A DNA stretch of 64,000 bases from Lucifuga dentata (GCA_014773175.1 VXCM01001269.1:124001-188000), one strand, 5' to 3'. Positions 12,516-24,048 are shown, counted from the stretch's first letter. The notes: generated by a model not told the origin, from the sequence alone. Program-made: numbers and translations.

Positions 12516-12555
12516 AAAAAAAAAAAAAAAAAAAANAAAAAAAAAAAAAAAAAAA
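12516..12555. repeat. Poly-A run interrupted by an N
   Basis: An A homopolymer with an N at 12536 lies inside the right arm of the palindromic element. Its length is unresolved. Confidence 0.9.
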
Positions 12556-12795
12556 CTAAATATACGTGTTGTTTGCGATGATGGATTAGCTATCCCAAGA
12601 ATGTTTCAAGTATCACCAAGTTGATTTTAATAACGTACCATAATGAACTGAAACCAATGGTGGTCTGGAAGGTAGGAAAAATTTTTTTAATTCACCATTC
12701 CAGTAGTATGCTTTGGGAAATGATTGTCAGTAATGTTACATGTATGAAAATTGATTATATTAGGCTCAAACATGCAAAATGGCTAGTATGGTCCT

Positions 12796-13820
12796 TTAAG
12801 TTTTCCTCCTTTTTCTTCCAGCAGCAAATGACATTGTTGTCTGTGTAGAGTCCAGACAGAAATGACCTCCGTCTGACACAGTGTCACTAGTCGATTCTTT
12901 TCATCTGCCAGAGTTCCATTTCACAGAGTAATGCATGGGAGATTCATGCTGTCTCTCCCTGAGACAAAGAATAGAACCCTTGCTGGCTTCTCATTTGTGA
13001 ACATGGCCACTTTGCTTGTTGGAATTGACGAGCTGGCGAGATTGCACAATGCATTTTAAAAATAAATCCTCCATGCCTGCTATACTTCAGCTACCGGCTT
13101 TGATAGTGTTGCATTGTGAACCATTGTGAACCACACTGATCATTACACATCTTTTGTGTAAGCGTTTTGTTATATAAAACGTTTCATTTTGTTGTAATGA
13201 TCATCACAAAACTGTGTTAAGACGGCTCTGATTGAGTCTTACACCACCGTGGGAACTTGCTGCAAATTACCTTCATTTTACTTCAGCTTAGAAACTTGTC
13301 CAAAACTCTGAAATTGCTTCAAATGTCATTCAGGGAGGCTGTCAAACAATATTTTCCAGCTTCTCTCCAGCTGTAACTAACTCATCTGAGTTGAATCAAC
13401 ACTTTTTCATAACAGTTACACATTAAAACTAAATGAACTCCCAAAAATCCCAACACTAATTACTGTAATAAGTAGTTTTGTTTGCAGTAAAAGTCTTATC
13501 TCTATAATCACATAATCACATAATCACTCTCTTATCCACTTTCAACTGAGCTGCTATTTTTTTGCAGCTTTTGGAAATACTTGTTCATGTTCACAATATT
13601 CTTCAGATACTGGTGATTTTGCCTGAGGCCATAAGAATAAAATGTTCTTATATTTCAGTTGGGTAATGTCCTAGTTATCATCAGCCTATTGATTGACTGT
13701 ATAGCAAATGGTGTTTAAAGTTTAACTCTCCTTAATCTAAATTTTGGAGTATGCGTGTATGTCTGCTACAGTAATCGACAAGGCCAAATATAACTTTTAA
13801 AAAATGTCTATACATTTTAA

Positions 13821-13856
<36 letters not shown>

Positions 13857-13877
13857 GTTTCGCATACACACACACAC
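12796..13877. other. Non-coding stretch with terminal CT/CA simple sequence
   Basis: Nothing gene-like was seen. A CT-rich microsatellite occupies about 13821-13857, followed by CA repeats (13864-13877) that served as the insertion site of the hAT element to the right. Confidence 0.6.
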
Positions 13878-14899
13878 TAGGGCTGGACGATATAAAGTCG
13901 CATCATGATGTTAAAAAAAATCTTTGATATAAAAATGAGGACATCAATATAAAATCCATAGAAAATAGTGCTTGAATACAGTAAGTTAATGACAGCTCAA
14001 CAGCCAATGATGTGTCAGAACTGGAACAAACTAGCCAATGTGGTGGCAGCTTCATAATAACAGCCCGCCTACTTCCTCAAAGCAACGTTTTGCTAAACGG
14101 TGAACACACCGCAGCCCGTGTGGTGATACGTGAGTGAAAGTCAGACAAAGATGTCAGAAAGCGATGAAACTCCAGAGGAAAAAAAAAAATCAAATGATGA
14201 GGAAGAAAGTAGCAGTTCAACAGCCATTACATTTCCAAAGGAAGTGGATGTTGTAGATAAGCAAGGTAAAAAAAAAAAAAAAAATNAAAAAAAAAAAAAA
14301 AAATGTCAGCAGTGTGGCGTCATTTTGGTTATTTAAAGTCTGGCACAAAATAGAGTGGCCATGTTCACTTTTTTTTGTTTATCTGTTTTTAATACTTTAT
14401 TTTAAATGCATGGACTTCTTGCACAAGGGCAATGTGTAAAGATTTAATATTTAATTTTTTTTTATGTTGCACACTGGCATGCTTAAGCTGTGTTTCTCAA
14501 GACATGCTACTTTGAAATTTTAGTTTATTTTGTAACTTGTACAGCCCTTTGCACTTTATTACCATTCAAAGCTGAAGTAGTCGATATGTTTGTGCAAGCT
14601 TTTTGTTCTCCTTCACCGCTTGAAGGTTTTTGTATAACAAATTATTTTTATGTTGACATCATTTTGGATTGCTGTTTATTTACTTTGGATTTATTTATTC
14701 AGGATGACTGCAATTTGCAGTTTTTCATTTCATTCAATTCTTGGTTATTTTTTTACATAAAGAAAATGTTAAATCTTAATTTCAAGTGACTCGAAATGCA
14801 GCAGAATCTTTGCCATGATTTTATATTGTGATATATATCGATCAATACAAAAAAATATATATATCGTGATTTAAAAAAATTTGATATCGTCCAGCCCTA
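13878..14899 (+). mobile_element. hAT-family element, internally deleted
   Basis: Terminal inverted repeats TAGGGCTGGACGATAT and ATATCGTCCAGCCCTA bound 1,022 bases. Each is directly abutted by ACACACAC (13870-13877 and 14900-14907), consistent with the 8-bp target duplication of hAT elements, though the site is itself a CA repeat, which weakens that evidence. The interior holds the start of a transposase-like frame (14130 onward), an unresolved A run with an N at 14286, and AT-rich sequence to the right. At about 1 kb, against 2.5-4 kb for autonomous relatives, most of the transposase is missing. Confidence 0.87.
14130..14353 (+). pseudogene. hAT transposase N-terminus with BED-finger start, truncated
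   Basis: A frame opening at 14130 encodes a polar, acidic and Ser-rich N-terminal segment (MSESDETPEEKK, then EEESSSS) leading into a Lys run encoded by poly-A. Just past the unresolved A run, the frame starting at ATG 14303 reads SAVWRHFGYLKSGTK and then a stop at 14351. The pattern Val-Trp-x-His-Phe-Gly is the start of the BED zinc finger found at the N-terminus of many hAT transposases. The two parts are in different frames as written, but the N at 14286 makes the true run length, and so the frame, unknown. The zinc ligands and the catalytic region are absent. It is a dead remnant that identifies the element's family. Confidence 0.7.
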
Positions 14900-15854
14900 A
14901 CACACACACACAGGTACGTTAAAGTTGATGTAAGCAGATTGTGTGTCACCGTCTTGCTTCACATTGACAGTATTGAATGCCTCAAGACATGATTGCATTA
15001 TTCGATTATTCTGCAGGGTGATGAATGCTGTGGTTTGGATGCATATGAAAGCATGCATCACCATTGATCGACTGATGCATGGCGTAATAAATATGCACCA
15101 TCCAGTGACTCACTCCCGCACGTCACATGTGATTGGCCACCGATGACATCAACTGCAAGTCACAGGTGTCTGGTTCCTGCAGTCCAGACGTGACACCTTG
15201 AGGCTCATAAATGTGATGTAATGCGTACAAACACTCCTGTATCGGTGCCAGACGAAAAATACCCGATCGTGACCCCCCTCCTCAATTCTCTTGCCCCTCC
15301 TCACTANCGGTGCCAGACGAAAAATACCCGATCGTGACCCCCCTCCTCAATTCTCTTGCCCCTCCTCACTACCCCTGCCAAGAGTCCCTTCTTCTTCTGC
15401 TTTTCCTTCTTCTGTTTCCTCATTAGTGCGGGGTTTAGAACAAGGAGCCATCTGGGTACGGCTGCCTGCCAGCTCAGGTGGATCTTTACACAGAAAAGAC
15501 AGCTTCTCTTCAACATCTGTCTGCCTGGATCAAAGGCACTTCTGTTTACCCCCATAACTCTCCCCTCTTTCTTTCCCTTGCTTTCTTTCCTCCTCTATCC
15601 TCGTACTCTCTCTGCCTTTCTGTCACTCCTCTCTTTTCTGCCCCCAAAACTTCCACACAGTCGGTAGTAAACAAACTACATGTGGTGCTCTCCTCCCTCT
15701 CCACGTCCCTCTCCACCTTTCTGTCCCTTCCTGCCCCTTCTCTTCACCCTATTTCCTTCCTTTCATTTTAATAAATATATTAAAAAAAAATTTCAATAAT
15801 TATGTTCTCAGGCTAGACTTGGGGTTTAGGGGCAAAAATTTAGAAGCAAATGCT
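14900..15854. other. Non-coding stretch with pyrimidine-rich tract
   Basis: Bases 14985-15140 have balanced composition with repeated ATGCAT-type words and could be a conserved element. From about 15360 to 15770 the plus strand is strongly pyrimidine-rich (CCTTTCTT-like). The open frames there are Ser/Phe/Leu/Pro low-complexity translations and are not accepted as genes. Confidence 0.5.
15243..15371. repeat. 64-bp direct duplication flanking a single N (assembly join)
   Basis: Bases 15243-15306 and 15308-15371 are identical and separated by the N at 15307, the same pattern as at the other N positions. Confidence 0.85.
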
Positions 15855-16611
15855 TACTATATTTACTCAAGTACTGTGCATGCAGTAAGTACAATTTTGA
15901 GGTACTTGCACTTTATTTGGATATTTCCGTTTTGTGCTGCTTTTTACTTCTACTTCACTAAATTTTAGAGGAAACTTTACTTTTTGCTCCACTAGTAATG
16001 CAGGTTAAGATGTTCAAGATAAATGTATAATATATTGCTGTTCTCAGCTTTGTTTTAGCTCAGTAGCACAACATATTTTAGAAATTTTTAGCAACAAAAC
16101 CAGGTTGAAGGTTATTCACAGTTATTTCTAGTATAACGTGTCTTCCTTCAAATGACCGGAAAGTGTTTGGGTGAATGAATTTTTTATATCAGATGTACCT
16201 CAGTCTTCTTTGAGCTCAACAGCGCAAGATATTTTTGGCATAACTTCAAGAATTTTAGAAAGAAAGAAAGAGGTCAGAGAATTGTAATGTTCAAGTGTCC
16301 TGAAAGCATGGAAATCCCCAAAATTTGCTCAAATTGTCTAAGACTACATCTTTACTTTTAGGGATTTTTATCAGTTAATTCCTTAATTTTTCTAAGCTCT
16401 CCAAAATTGACACAAGGTTGTTCACACTGTCAGCAGAACAGCCTTGTATGTCTAATTTGAGGGATTGTTACTATTGATCGCATTAGCATGTACCAGATAC
16501 TTGTATATATTTTCCTGTTTTTACTTGACTGTGGAACTTTTACTTGAAATAAAGTATTTTGCATGTCTTATTACTTAAGTAGAAGATCAGAGTATTTCTT
16601 CCAACACTGGT
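15855..16611. repeat. Degraded hAT-like fish repeat with TACTTTTACTT motifs
   Basis: The left part has ACTCAAGTACTGTGCATGC and TTTTTACTTCTACTTCACTA. The right part has AACTTTTACTTGAAATAAAG, TTACTTAAGTAGAAGATCAG and an end CTTCCAACACTG. These are hallmarks of a widespread teleost non-autonomous repeat whose ends read CAGTGGTGGAAGAAGTA in intact copies (from general knowledge). No target duplication was identifiable, and there is no coding potential. Confidence 0.6.
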
Positions 16612-17117
16612 GCTAAGAGAAAACTGCCCGCATTGTGCTACACAAGCAACTGAAAGTATTGCTGGCATTTTTATGGTGTTTGCACAACGTATATGTATTT
16701 CTGCATCTTCTAAGATCAATAATCAGTGCTGAGTTATAAATGTGGCGACAGAAAAAAAAAAAAGGTCAGCCAGATTTACAGCTGGTAATCAGATGCAGAT
16801 GGGTCCCCAGTCCCTCAATTTATATCATAGAAAGTATTGATGTTTTTTTTTGTGTGCCATCCACTTTCAGAAAGACGATGCTGGCTGCTTTTGCCTCTGC
16901 GATGGTGTATTCAGCTGCCCTGGCCCAGCAGACACAGGGGATCAGTGGGAGTGTTATCCTTTAAGCCAGGTGCCGCTGTTCAACACACTCACTTCCTGCT
17001 GACTGAACCGTTTCCCTGCACGCGTCTGTCTGCTCGTCTGTCTGCGCTCTCACAGGCTCGCCGTGTGTGTGTGTGAAGAGGTTACTCAGGCGCTCTCTGT
17101 TTGAAAGAGATGGTGTA

Positions 17118-17153
<36 letters not shown>

Positions 17154-18104
17154 ATTGTTTAGGAGCAGAGTTTCTGGAAGGCTCTTCGATAAAATGTCGT
17201 CGCGTTGCTGCTATTCTTTCGAGCCCTGTGCTCAGAACTGATAAAGATTGATTAGTCTTCTGTTTAAGATCAATGGGGGACGCTATTTTGGTTATGCCTT
17301 ATTGCCAGGATGCGCTCGGATCAATGACAAAGCTATTTTTTGTGCGGAGGGCAAGGCCCAGTTTGCTTTAGAAAAAATAAAGCTCTGCTGATGGAGCATT
17401 CAAGGCCATAGAAGCTCCTCTCTCCTCTCCTATCCTGTTGCTCTGAAAGAGAAAGTGTTGATGGCGAGTTAATTTGGAGAGGTTTAGCATGTCACACACA
17501 TTACCAGCAGGGAGAATTACATCACTGTCAGATTACAAGTTGCCACCCTCTGTTCTGCCAGTTAATAGAAACACTGCCAGGAAACCCAAACTAAAGTGTG
17601 ACTTGTTTTTTCCCTCTCCTCTTCGCTCTCTGTCTCTGTCTTTCCTTTATGTATTTATCTTTTTTCTTTCTTTTTACTGGCCCTTTTTCCCAGTAAAGAC
17701 TCTCTCCTGCATTGACTCAAAATGGGGAGGTCATTGTCCACTTTTCCAGCGTGGTGTTCAGCAGGAGACAGCCAACTGGAGCGTAAAACAAGGCTGCAGT
17801 CTGCAGGTAGCCTCCAGCTGAGCTCACCTGCCTCTAAATTCACTCTGACAGGTGAGATCACAGCCTCCTGGCGGGGCACGGCACCCGACAGAGAGGCGAG
17901 AAGCTTGTGGGTGTAACAGCTCAGCCTCGTAGCACCTACTTTTGTACTGCAGCTCAGTTCAACAAGATGGTGAGCAGCAGCAGATCTCACGGGTTACAAG
18001 GCTGTGCTGGCTTCAGTCGTTCTGCTGAATGGAAATGTTCAGTTCCAAAAAATACTTCCAGCTGGTCAGGCTGACTAATGCTGCTTGTAAGAGGCCAGAT
18101 AGTC
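16612..18104. other. Non-coding stretch; candidate conserved block near 17270-17420
   Basis: A GT microsatellite lies at 17120-17151. The segment 17265-17425 (including ATCAATGACAAAGCTATTTT, with a SOX-like ACAAAG word) has even composition without simple repeats and reads like a conserved non-coding element, but there is no comparison sequence here. The open frames over 17474-17990 are unsupported. Confidence 0.4.
17120..17151. repeat. (GT)n microsatellite
   Basis: A GT run of about 15 units, with one TTG interruption at its left end. Confidence 0.95.
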
Positions 18105-18290
18105 AGAGGTGGAAGTGAAGTACATTTGCGCAAGTACTGTACTCAAATACAAATTTACTTTATTTCCATTTTTGGAGACTTTGTACATCCTCCACTACAT
18201 TTCAAAGTAAAATATTATACTTTTTAGATCGCTATTTTTATCAGACAGCTGTAGTGACTTTGCAGATTCTAAGTTTTACAATCAATATTT
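18105..18290 (+). repeat. 5' half of the hAT-like TACTTTTACTT repeat
   Basis: It starts CAGAGGTGGAAGTGAAGTAC and continues with AAGTACTGTACTCAAATAC, CTCCACTACATTTCAAAG and GACTTTGCAGATTCTAAG, the usual order of the 5' half of the same teleost repeat as at 15855 and 32713. The 3' half is missing and the sequence runs into a CTTTC-rich tract. Confidence 0.65.
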
Positions 18291-18420
18291 CCTTCCTTCT
18301 TTCTTTCCTAGTTTCATTGTTTCTTATCTCTGTCCCCCCTTCCCTTCCTTATTTTCTTCCTTTCATCCTTCTGTCTTTCCTTATTTCTTTCCTTTAGTCC
18401 AAATTTTTTCCTTCCCTCTG
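18291..18420. repeat. Pyrimidine-rich (CCTT/CTTT)n low-complexity tract
   Basis: Irregular CTTTC and CCTTC units make up nearly the whole segment on the plus strand. Confidence 0.8.
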
Positions 18421-18439
18421 TTCAATCCTTATTACCTGG

Positions 18440-18666
18440 TTAAGGAGGTTATGTGATCACTGCTATTTGTCTCTGTTTTTTTTTTTTTTTTTTTTTTTTT
18501 TTGGTAGGATATCAAAAAGTTATGGACATATTTAGATAAAATTTGGGGGACAGATAGATAATGTCAAGAAGAAGAAGTGATTAAATTTTGGAAGTAATCC
18601 GGATCACATTCTGGATCCAAGACATTTTTTAGCCTATAAAATCCTTGGTGGAGGTATGCACTCAGT
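18440..18666 (+). repeat. Dispersed repeat (GGAGGTTATG ... GGTGGAGGTATGCACTC)
   Basis: The order TTAAGGAGGTTATGTGATCA, a T run of about 27 bases, GATAAAATTTGGGGGACAG, AAGTAATCCGGATCACATTC and TTGGTGGAGGTATGCACTCA matches a widespread degenerate repeat known from many fish and other animal genomes. Its class is uncertain to me. It is non-coding and truncated. Confidence 0.55.
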
Positions 18667-19010
18667 GCCTTCAGTTCATTTCCTTATTTCCTTTTTTTCT
18701 TCTTCAGTCATCTCAGGTTAATAACCTGATGAATATAAATAGAGGAATTTCAAAATTGGTTTCCAAAATTTCTGTTTACAAAGGCTTTTTACCTTTTTGT
18801 TATAAAGGAAATCATATTCCATCTCTTTAATTCATTACTGTGCTGATTTAACATTTGTTGTTTCCTTTTGTGATCTTTTTTAGAAATCAATTGTGTATCA
18901 ATTTATTTAAAGTCAGAATAATTGTATTACACCATTAATTGGCACATGTAATGACATTTTTATAACCTTTTTTTTAACTAATAGCTTTTTAAGAGCTTTG
19001 TTTAAATGTG

Positions 19011-19055
19011 CATTTAATTAATCCCTACACAGTTTATGAAGGGATTAATTAAATG
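19011..19055. repeat. Short perfect inverted repeat (16-bp arms)
   Basis: CATTTAATTAATCCCT at 19011-19026 is the exact reverse complement of 19040-19055, with a 13-base loop. It lies in AT-rich sequence and could extrude as a hairpin. It is not followed by a T run in the way a terminator would be. Confidence 0.75.
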
Positions 19056-20607
19056 TACATTTAATTAAACCCTTCTTAAACTGGTTAAATACTTAAATTG
19101 ACTATAATTAACCACTAAAAGTCTCTAATTATTTCAGTGGCAACACTTAAGACTTTCTGTCTTTTTAATATTAGCTGCTGCAGATAATATATGTGATATT
19201 AAGGCTGCAGATGTGCCTCACCAGTGTTTTTAACTGTTGTTCTTCCACATGCTGTTTATGCAAAACAGAGCATTGCATGCATGTTGTTTTGAGCATACAT
19301 GTGATTTTATTGGTTCAGTTTGTACAGAATTTGTCTTTAATCTTTCATGACCGAGGGGAAGCTGAAGCCCTCTGGTCCTAACAAGCCGAGAATTATGGGC
19401 TACGCTAAAAATAGATGCTTTTCCAGGGTCACAGCTTACATTTGTTTGCCAGCAGGAGCTGAACGGCACATTGACCAAGTTTTGTCTCATTAACAGAGCT
19501 CAAAAGTCACCCCATCCCCGTTATCTTACCTTATTATCCTAACCCTAACCTTTCCCCAGCTATAAAGCAGTTGAATATTCATTGTTGCAATGTTTTTGCG
19601 GGTAGAATTACAGATTGAAATGAAACAAGAGTAAAGTTTAAAAAATGGCAGAGGGGGGAAAACAATGGTGTTCTGCAGAGTACCGGTGTGTGTAGTTTGT
19701 TTTTCACGTTTTCCTTTGCCAGAATGTTTTTATGTTTCACTCAGGTGCACAACACACCACAGGGAAAGTACACAAACACACACACACACACACCTCTACT
19801 CCCCACTCCAACTTATTCCGGCTCCACCACTGCAACTCAGCAAATGTGGCGGGCAGGGTTTAATTTTCTGGCCCCCCGCCTCAGCTCCAGCCTCATGCAT
19901 TTTTCATCACCACCATCCTGCTCCCACCCAGCCGCTGCTGCTGCACAATGCTATTGATTGGGCGGTTAAGCCATCAAACTGTTATAAGAGGTTAATATTT
20001 TAAAGCTGTTACGCTTTTCCACCCTCCTTACATTAATGTGTACCCTCTAGTACAGTTTCAAGGTTTGTTTTTTTTTAAGAGTTTCTGCTCTTATGCCAGG
20101 TCAGGTTATGAATGTTTGATGCAATGCAAATGGGTGCGCTTTTTCCACTCCTGCACAATGCTTCCTCTCGCTCTGAGGTGGTCCGGTCGATCAGCTGACT
20201 GCACCAAAGGTCAAGGGGGGAACAGTGTCGGTCAGCAAGGAGAATGAGTAGGGTTATAAGCTGCTCGCCCTAAATGTGGGATATGTCTGGTTGTTGACCA
20301 ATTTGCTTATGGTAATTCAAATAGATTTCTGGGGGCCGCCAGGCAATATTGAAGATTCAGCATTAATTGTGACCAGTGGGCAAAGAATCTGCAGTCTCAT
20401 GCTGTTCTATCGGCAAGTGATGAGCATCTCAAGTTATTTTTAGAGTTTGATCCAAAGGAGAGAGTCATCTCCCTCTCCTCAAAGTAATGTGTGAAAATAT
20501 ATTCAACAGCTCCTTATTACCTCTTGTGTACTACCTACAGTATGTCCACAAATGTTTCCTTGCTCACAACATTACTGTCATCTTTGCCATTTGTGAGAAA
20601 AGTAGAC
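19056..20607. other. Non-coding stretch, nothing recognised
   Basis: A CA microsatellite of about 11 units lies near 19770-19791. Overlapping open frames at 19665-20003 are rich in His/Thr/Pro from this repeat and are rejected as genes. Confidence 0.5.
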
Positions 20608-20611
20608 TTAA

Positions 20612-20650
20612 AGGACCACACCAGTACTAATGCATGTTATTGTCCATTAC
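20612..20650 (+). repeat. Solo terminal fragment of a TTAA foldback element
   Basis: TTAA (20608-20611) followed by AGGACCACACCAGTACT and ATGCATGTTATTG resembles the outer end of subfamily B. No interior or opposite end follows, so only a terminal scrap is supported. Confidence 0.4.
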
Positions 20651-21365
20651 AATGCAGAACCAAATAATGTTTTTTTTTTTTTTTGTTTTGTTTTGGTTTT
20701 TGGAGGTATTGAAGTGTTATTCCATCAAAGCTTTTGTATTTAGCCTGTCACTGACTTTTCAAGCCAGGATTGCGCCCAGAAAGGCAAGATTTCACCTGTC
20801 ATGTTTCCTTTACGGACGCAGCTCATCCTCCTTGCCGCACGCAAACCAGAATCTGCTCAGCTCATCTGCTGTTCCTCCACATGTATCGTTTTCCGCTGGT
20901 TGACAGCACAGTCAGATGACTCATATTATAAGAGTGGTGCTCTCCATTAGTGCCAGTCAGTTTGTCCTGTTTAAGTCCTTGTGTTGCTCTCCTTCAGGGC
21001 AGAGCTGGATAACACGCTTGAGCAGCGTCCCAATCACTGTGATCACCTGTGACAAACCGCACCGAGGCACAATCGATACACTGGTCTCCCGGGTNGGGTG
21101 GGGTGGGGGTGGAAATTAATGTAAGTGTGCTGCCCTGTGGATGAGTGCTGCACTGCACACGTTACTAAAAGCTCCCCGAAAAATAGCTTTAAATGTGAAA
21201 TAAGAAAAAGCATCTGGCATCTGGCTTAGAATGAACATAGATTTGGTACATTTAATTAGCATTAGTATGAAATTATATTTTTTTAATTAATGATATGAGG
21301 TGGAAGTATAATTACTCAACACAATATGTTTACATGCAACTACTCCAATTTTTTTGTCTGTAGAT
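20651..21365. other. Non-coding stretch with a G-rich tract around an N
   Basis: Nothing gene-like was seen. A GGGTNGGGTGGGGTGGGG tract at 21091-21110 includes an unresolved N at 21095. Confidence 0.5.
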
Positions 21366-21369
21366 TTAA

Positions 21370-21825
21370 GGATCATATTTTGCACATTTGAGCCCAATAA
21401 TCACAACCTGCATACACGTGACATCACCAACAACCATTTTCCAAAACATACTACTAAAGCAGTAAGTATTCAGATTGTTTTTCCTACCTTCCAGACTGCC
21501 ATTGGTTTCAGTTGTTTTCAGTAAGCTACAAAAACAAAGCAGTAGAAACTTTAAACATGCTTGAGATGGGTGATCCATCACAGCGAACACATCTATTACT
21601 TTTTTTGTCAAAGTTACTTAATTTAACCGGTCCAACGCAGAGCTGCACGGAAGGAAATTGATCTCTCCGCCTGGAAATATAGTCCAAGGAGAAAGAATTA
21701 AAATGGCCATGTCTTCTACAATTTTGCGCGTTTGCAGGAAAAACATTGAATTTTAAGTCGCATGTATCACCTGAACATTTGATTTTGGCACAATATCAAC
21801 ATGCAAAAACGCCAGTGTGGTCCTT
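21370..21825 (+). mobile_element. TTAA foldback element, subfamily B, internally shortened
   Basis: TTAA lies at both borders (21366-21369 and 21826-21829). The left end reads GGATCATATTTTGCACATTTGAG. Subfamily B landmarks follow in forward order: TTTTTCCTACCTTCCAGACTG, GTTACTTAATTTAACCGGTCC, CTGGAAATATAGTCC, GTATCACCTGAACATTTG. Near the 3' end the usual fragment is deleted, and the sequence jumps to ATGCAAAAACGCCAGTGTGG. No coding potential. Confidence 0.82.
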
Positions 21826-22147
21826 TTAAGGCATTAATACAAGTAAGATGTATACTGTACATGGGAGGAATTAATAAGATTCTATGGTTTGCTGAATTTA
21901 CATGCCATGTTGTGTAATCGGAGTATGAGGAAAGTCTGTCAGGTGAGGAAATGCACGCTCAGGTGGGTTACTCTGATTTTAACCTTTACGTGTCCGTTCA
22001 AATCGATTTATAGTCTCATAATCTAGGCCATTATTCATTAAGCTTTCACAGATTTCAGTCTATAATTATAGAAATTAACATAAATTTGGTACATTTAATT
22101 AGCATGTACCAAATCCATGTCAATTCAGTAATTAACACCAACCTCTT

Positions 22148-22305
22148 CTTTAAATACTTGAGTACTCTTTACAGCTAATACTTATTTACTTTTAAGTACA
22201 ATTTTGAATACAGGACTCTTACTTGTAATGGAGTATTTTTCCAAACTGATTTTTAAAGTAAAATTATTTAGTACTCAAAGGATTTAAGTTCTTCTATCTT
22301 TATGT
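22148..22305 (+). repeat. 3' half of the hAT-like TACTTTTACTT repeat
   Basis: TACTTGAGTACTCTTTACAG, TTTAAGTACAATTTTGAATA, CTTGTAATGGAGTATTTTTC and AGTACTCAAAGGATTTAAG are the usual 3'-half landmarks of the teleost repeat also present at 15855 and 32713. The outermost CCACTG end is lost. Confidence 0.6.
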
Positions 22306-24044
22306 TTGATAGAAAGTAAACTGGAAGAAAAAAAGATATATAATGGGGATTTATATAAAGATGAAGGAAAACTAAAAAAAAAAATCAGGCTGGTAGAACA
22401 AGTTACAGAGACAACAAATAATGGGAGTGTGTGGGAGATTCTGTTTCTGTATGGAGGGGAGCTCAGTCAGTGACTCCTTTGGGAGAATGTTCACAGCTAT
22501 ATTAATATAACAGAGGGCGTAGTTAGAGAAGCTTTGTTTGTGTTTGGCTAAATTAACACTCCCGTACCATCATAATAGTCGTGTCATTACAGGAGGAGGA
22601 TGAAGAGCGTGAAGAGTGTTTATGTCAATGTTTTCCCTCCCTCTTAATGAGCTGGGTCGCCTCCCTACGAATAAAGTGTCAGATGAGACTGTAGAGATGT
22701 TGGCGAGGTGCAGCCATCCGTCTAAAGAGTTCAGTGTTTCTTTAGTTTGAGCTGCAGTTAGGTTTCAGACGCACGGTTAAAAGCACACAGATGTACACAG
22801 TGTACCAGATATCCAGCTGTTCAGCGTCTTCATTAATCTGTTGTAAGAAGTATTTTTTTTTCCCTTTTTCTTTTCCTCTGATTCTTATTTTTTGCTCTCT
22901 CTTGCTTTTAATTACGCAGCGTTTTGCTGTTGGTCTTTTTTTTTTCTGTCTATCTTTTTGTCTCCTCTCTTCCTCCACCTCCCTCCCAGCTCATGTCGAA
23001 CCTCCTGCTGCGTTTGCCTCCAAACACCACCGCTACCCCCATGCCTCCGAGAGTTTGTCCCTCATTATCGGTCCTTACTGCACCCTAACCAACCTTCTCG
23101 CCCAGCATGGTGTCATAGCTTCAGTACAGTATTGTCTCATTATCTGCACAGACACCAGAGAGGCAGGGCATTATGGGACATCAGACACTCCCTCTCGGTT
23201 AAAGGGCTGCAGGCGTCTGACAGAGCCGACAGGTGATTAAGACAGGCCAAAGGTTTTCTCGACTCCTGTCCATGCAGCGTGTGCTGAGCTAAAAATATGA
23301 TTTTGTTTGACACGGACACAAATTTACAACTGAACTATCATAAATGTATAAAATGAATCAGTGCAATAGACTGTATGCTTCAAAACAGTTACAATCTGGA
23401 GAAACATCTTTCCTCTGCTCTGCTTCACAGTAGACTCAAAGAACAAAAAACTAGGACAATAAAATGAGAGCTAGAAAAAGCACAAATGGATGTGGATTGA
23501 GTTCATAAAAAAAGTGAAGATTTGTTGCAGCACTTTAAAAAAAACTGCTGATTTGGTCGATTTGCAAGTACTTTCCCCTCAGTTTTCTTTCATTTCATTT
23601 TATTTCTGAGCTCCAACCTCCATTATTTACACAGTGCCAATTTTTTCCTCAATTTTCTACATCTACCTATAAAGACAGAAATCTCTGGCACCAATACCTT
23701 GAGAACCCGGCACTGTATGAAGTTGAAATTTGCCAAGTTCATTTCTCAGGACTCAAGGATGTGCAGTGTGGCATGTGAAGTTGTTTAGATGGGCGGTTCT
23801 CAAATTGAGCTGTGCCGGTAAAAAGTAGTCCATGCGGCAGGATGCACTCCGGTTGCGGCAGCATATGCTCCAGACCAGCGCCATGGTCTCAACCTGACCC
23901 TGTACAGCAAACAAAGCCAGCTCATGAAGACGTGCAGAACAAAATTATGGCAGGCTGCGGCACACACCATAAAGTCTGGCCTGTTCCGAACAGGCACCTT
24001 TTGAACATGCACTGCACTAGCCTCAAGAAACCAACTAAAAATGC
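22306..24044. other. Non-coding stretch, nothing recognised
   Basis: The opposing open frames at 22742-23240 are not supported: the plus-strand translation is Phe/Leu/Ser-rich from a pyrimidine tract, and no splice-site pair or recognisable domain was found. No mobile element was identified. Confidence 0.45.
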
Positions 24045-24048
24045 TAAA

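Larger units (their letters stand above)
12041..12795. mobile_element. Fully palindromic TTAA foldback element (subfamily A derivative)
   Basis: The element begins AGGACCATACC and ends GGTCCT followed by TTAA (12796-12799). The left flank is GTAA rather than TTAA. Unlike the other A copies, both halves derive from the same 5' half of the family: the order inverted end, CTACTTTCCAGACCGCC, ATTAAAATCAACTTG and TTTAGCGTTTAAGCGCAATA is repeated in reverse complement on the right. A smaller inverted repeat (GGAGTGGTCTGAAAAT against ATTTTCAGATCACTCC) lies at the centre, about 12391-12475. Allowing for mismatches, each arm is about 330-370 bases. It contains one assembly duplication (N at 12223) and an A run with an N at 12536. 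Confidence 0.85.

Noticed and set aside
15291..15771. Overlapping plus and minus open frames
   Set aside because: They span an assembly duplication and a pyrimidine-rich tract. The translations are Ser/Phe/Leu/Pro-rich without any motif.
19011..19055. Hairpin considered as a terminator
   Set aside because: Rho-independent terminators do not apply in a vertebrate genome, and no gene ends here. Kept only as an inverted repeat.
22742..23240. 149-codon plus-strand frame and overlapping frames
   Set aside because: Hydrophobic start comes from a T-rich tract. No acceptor/donor pair or recognisable domain was found.
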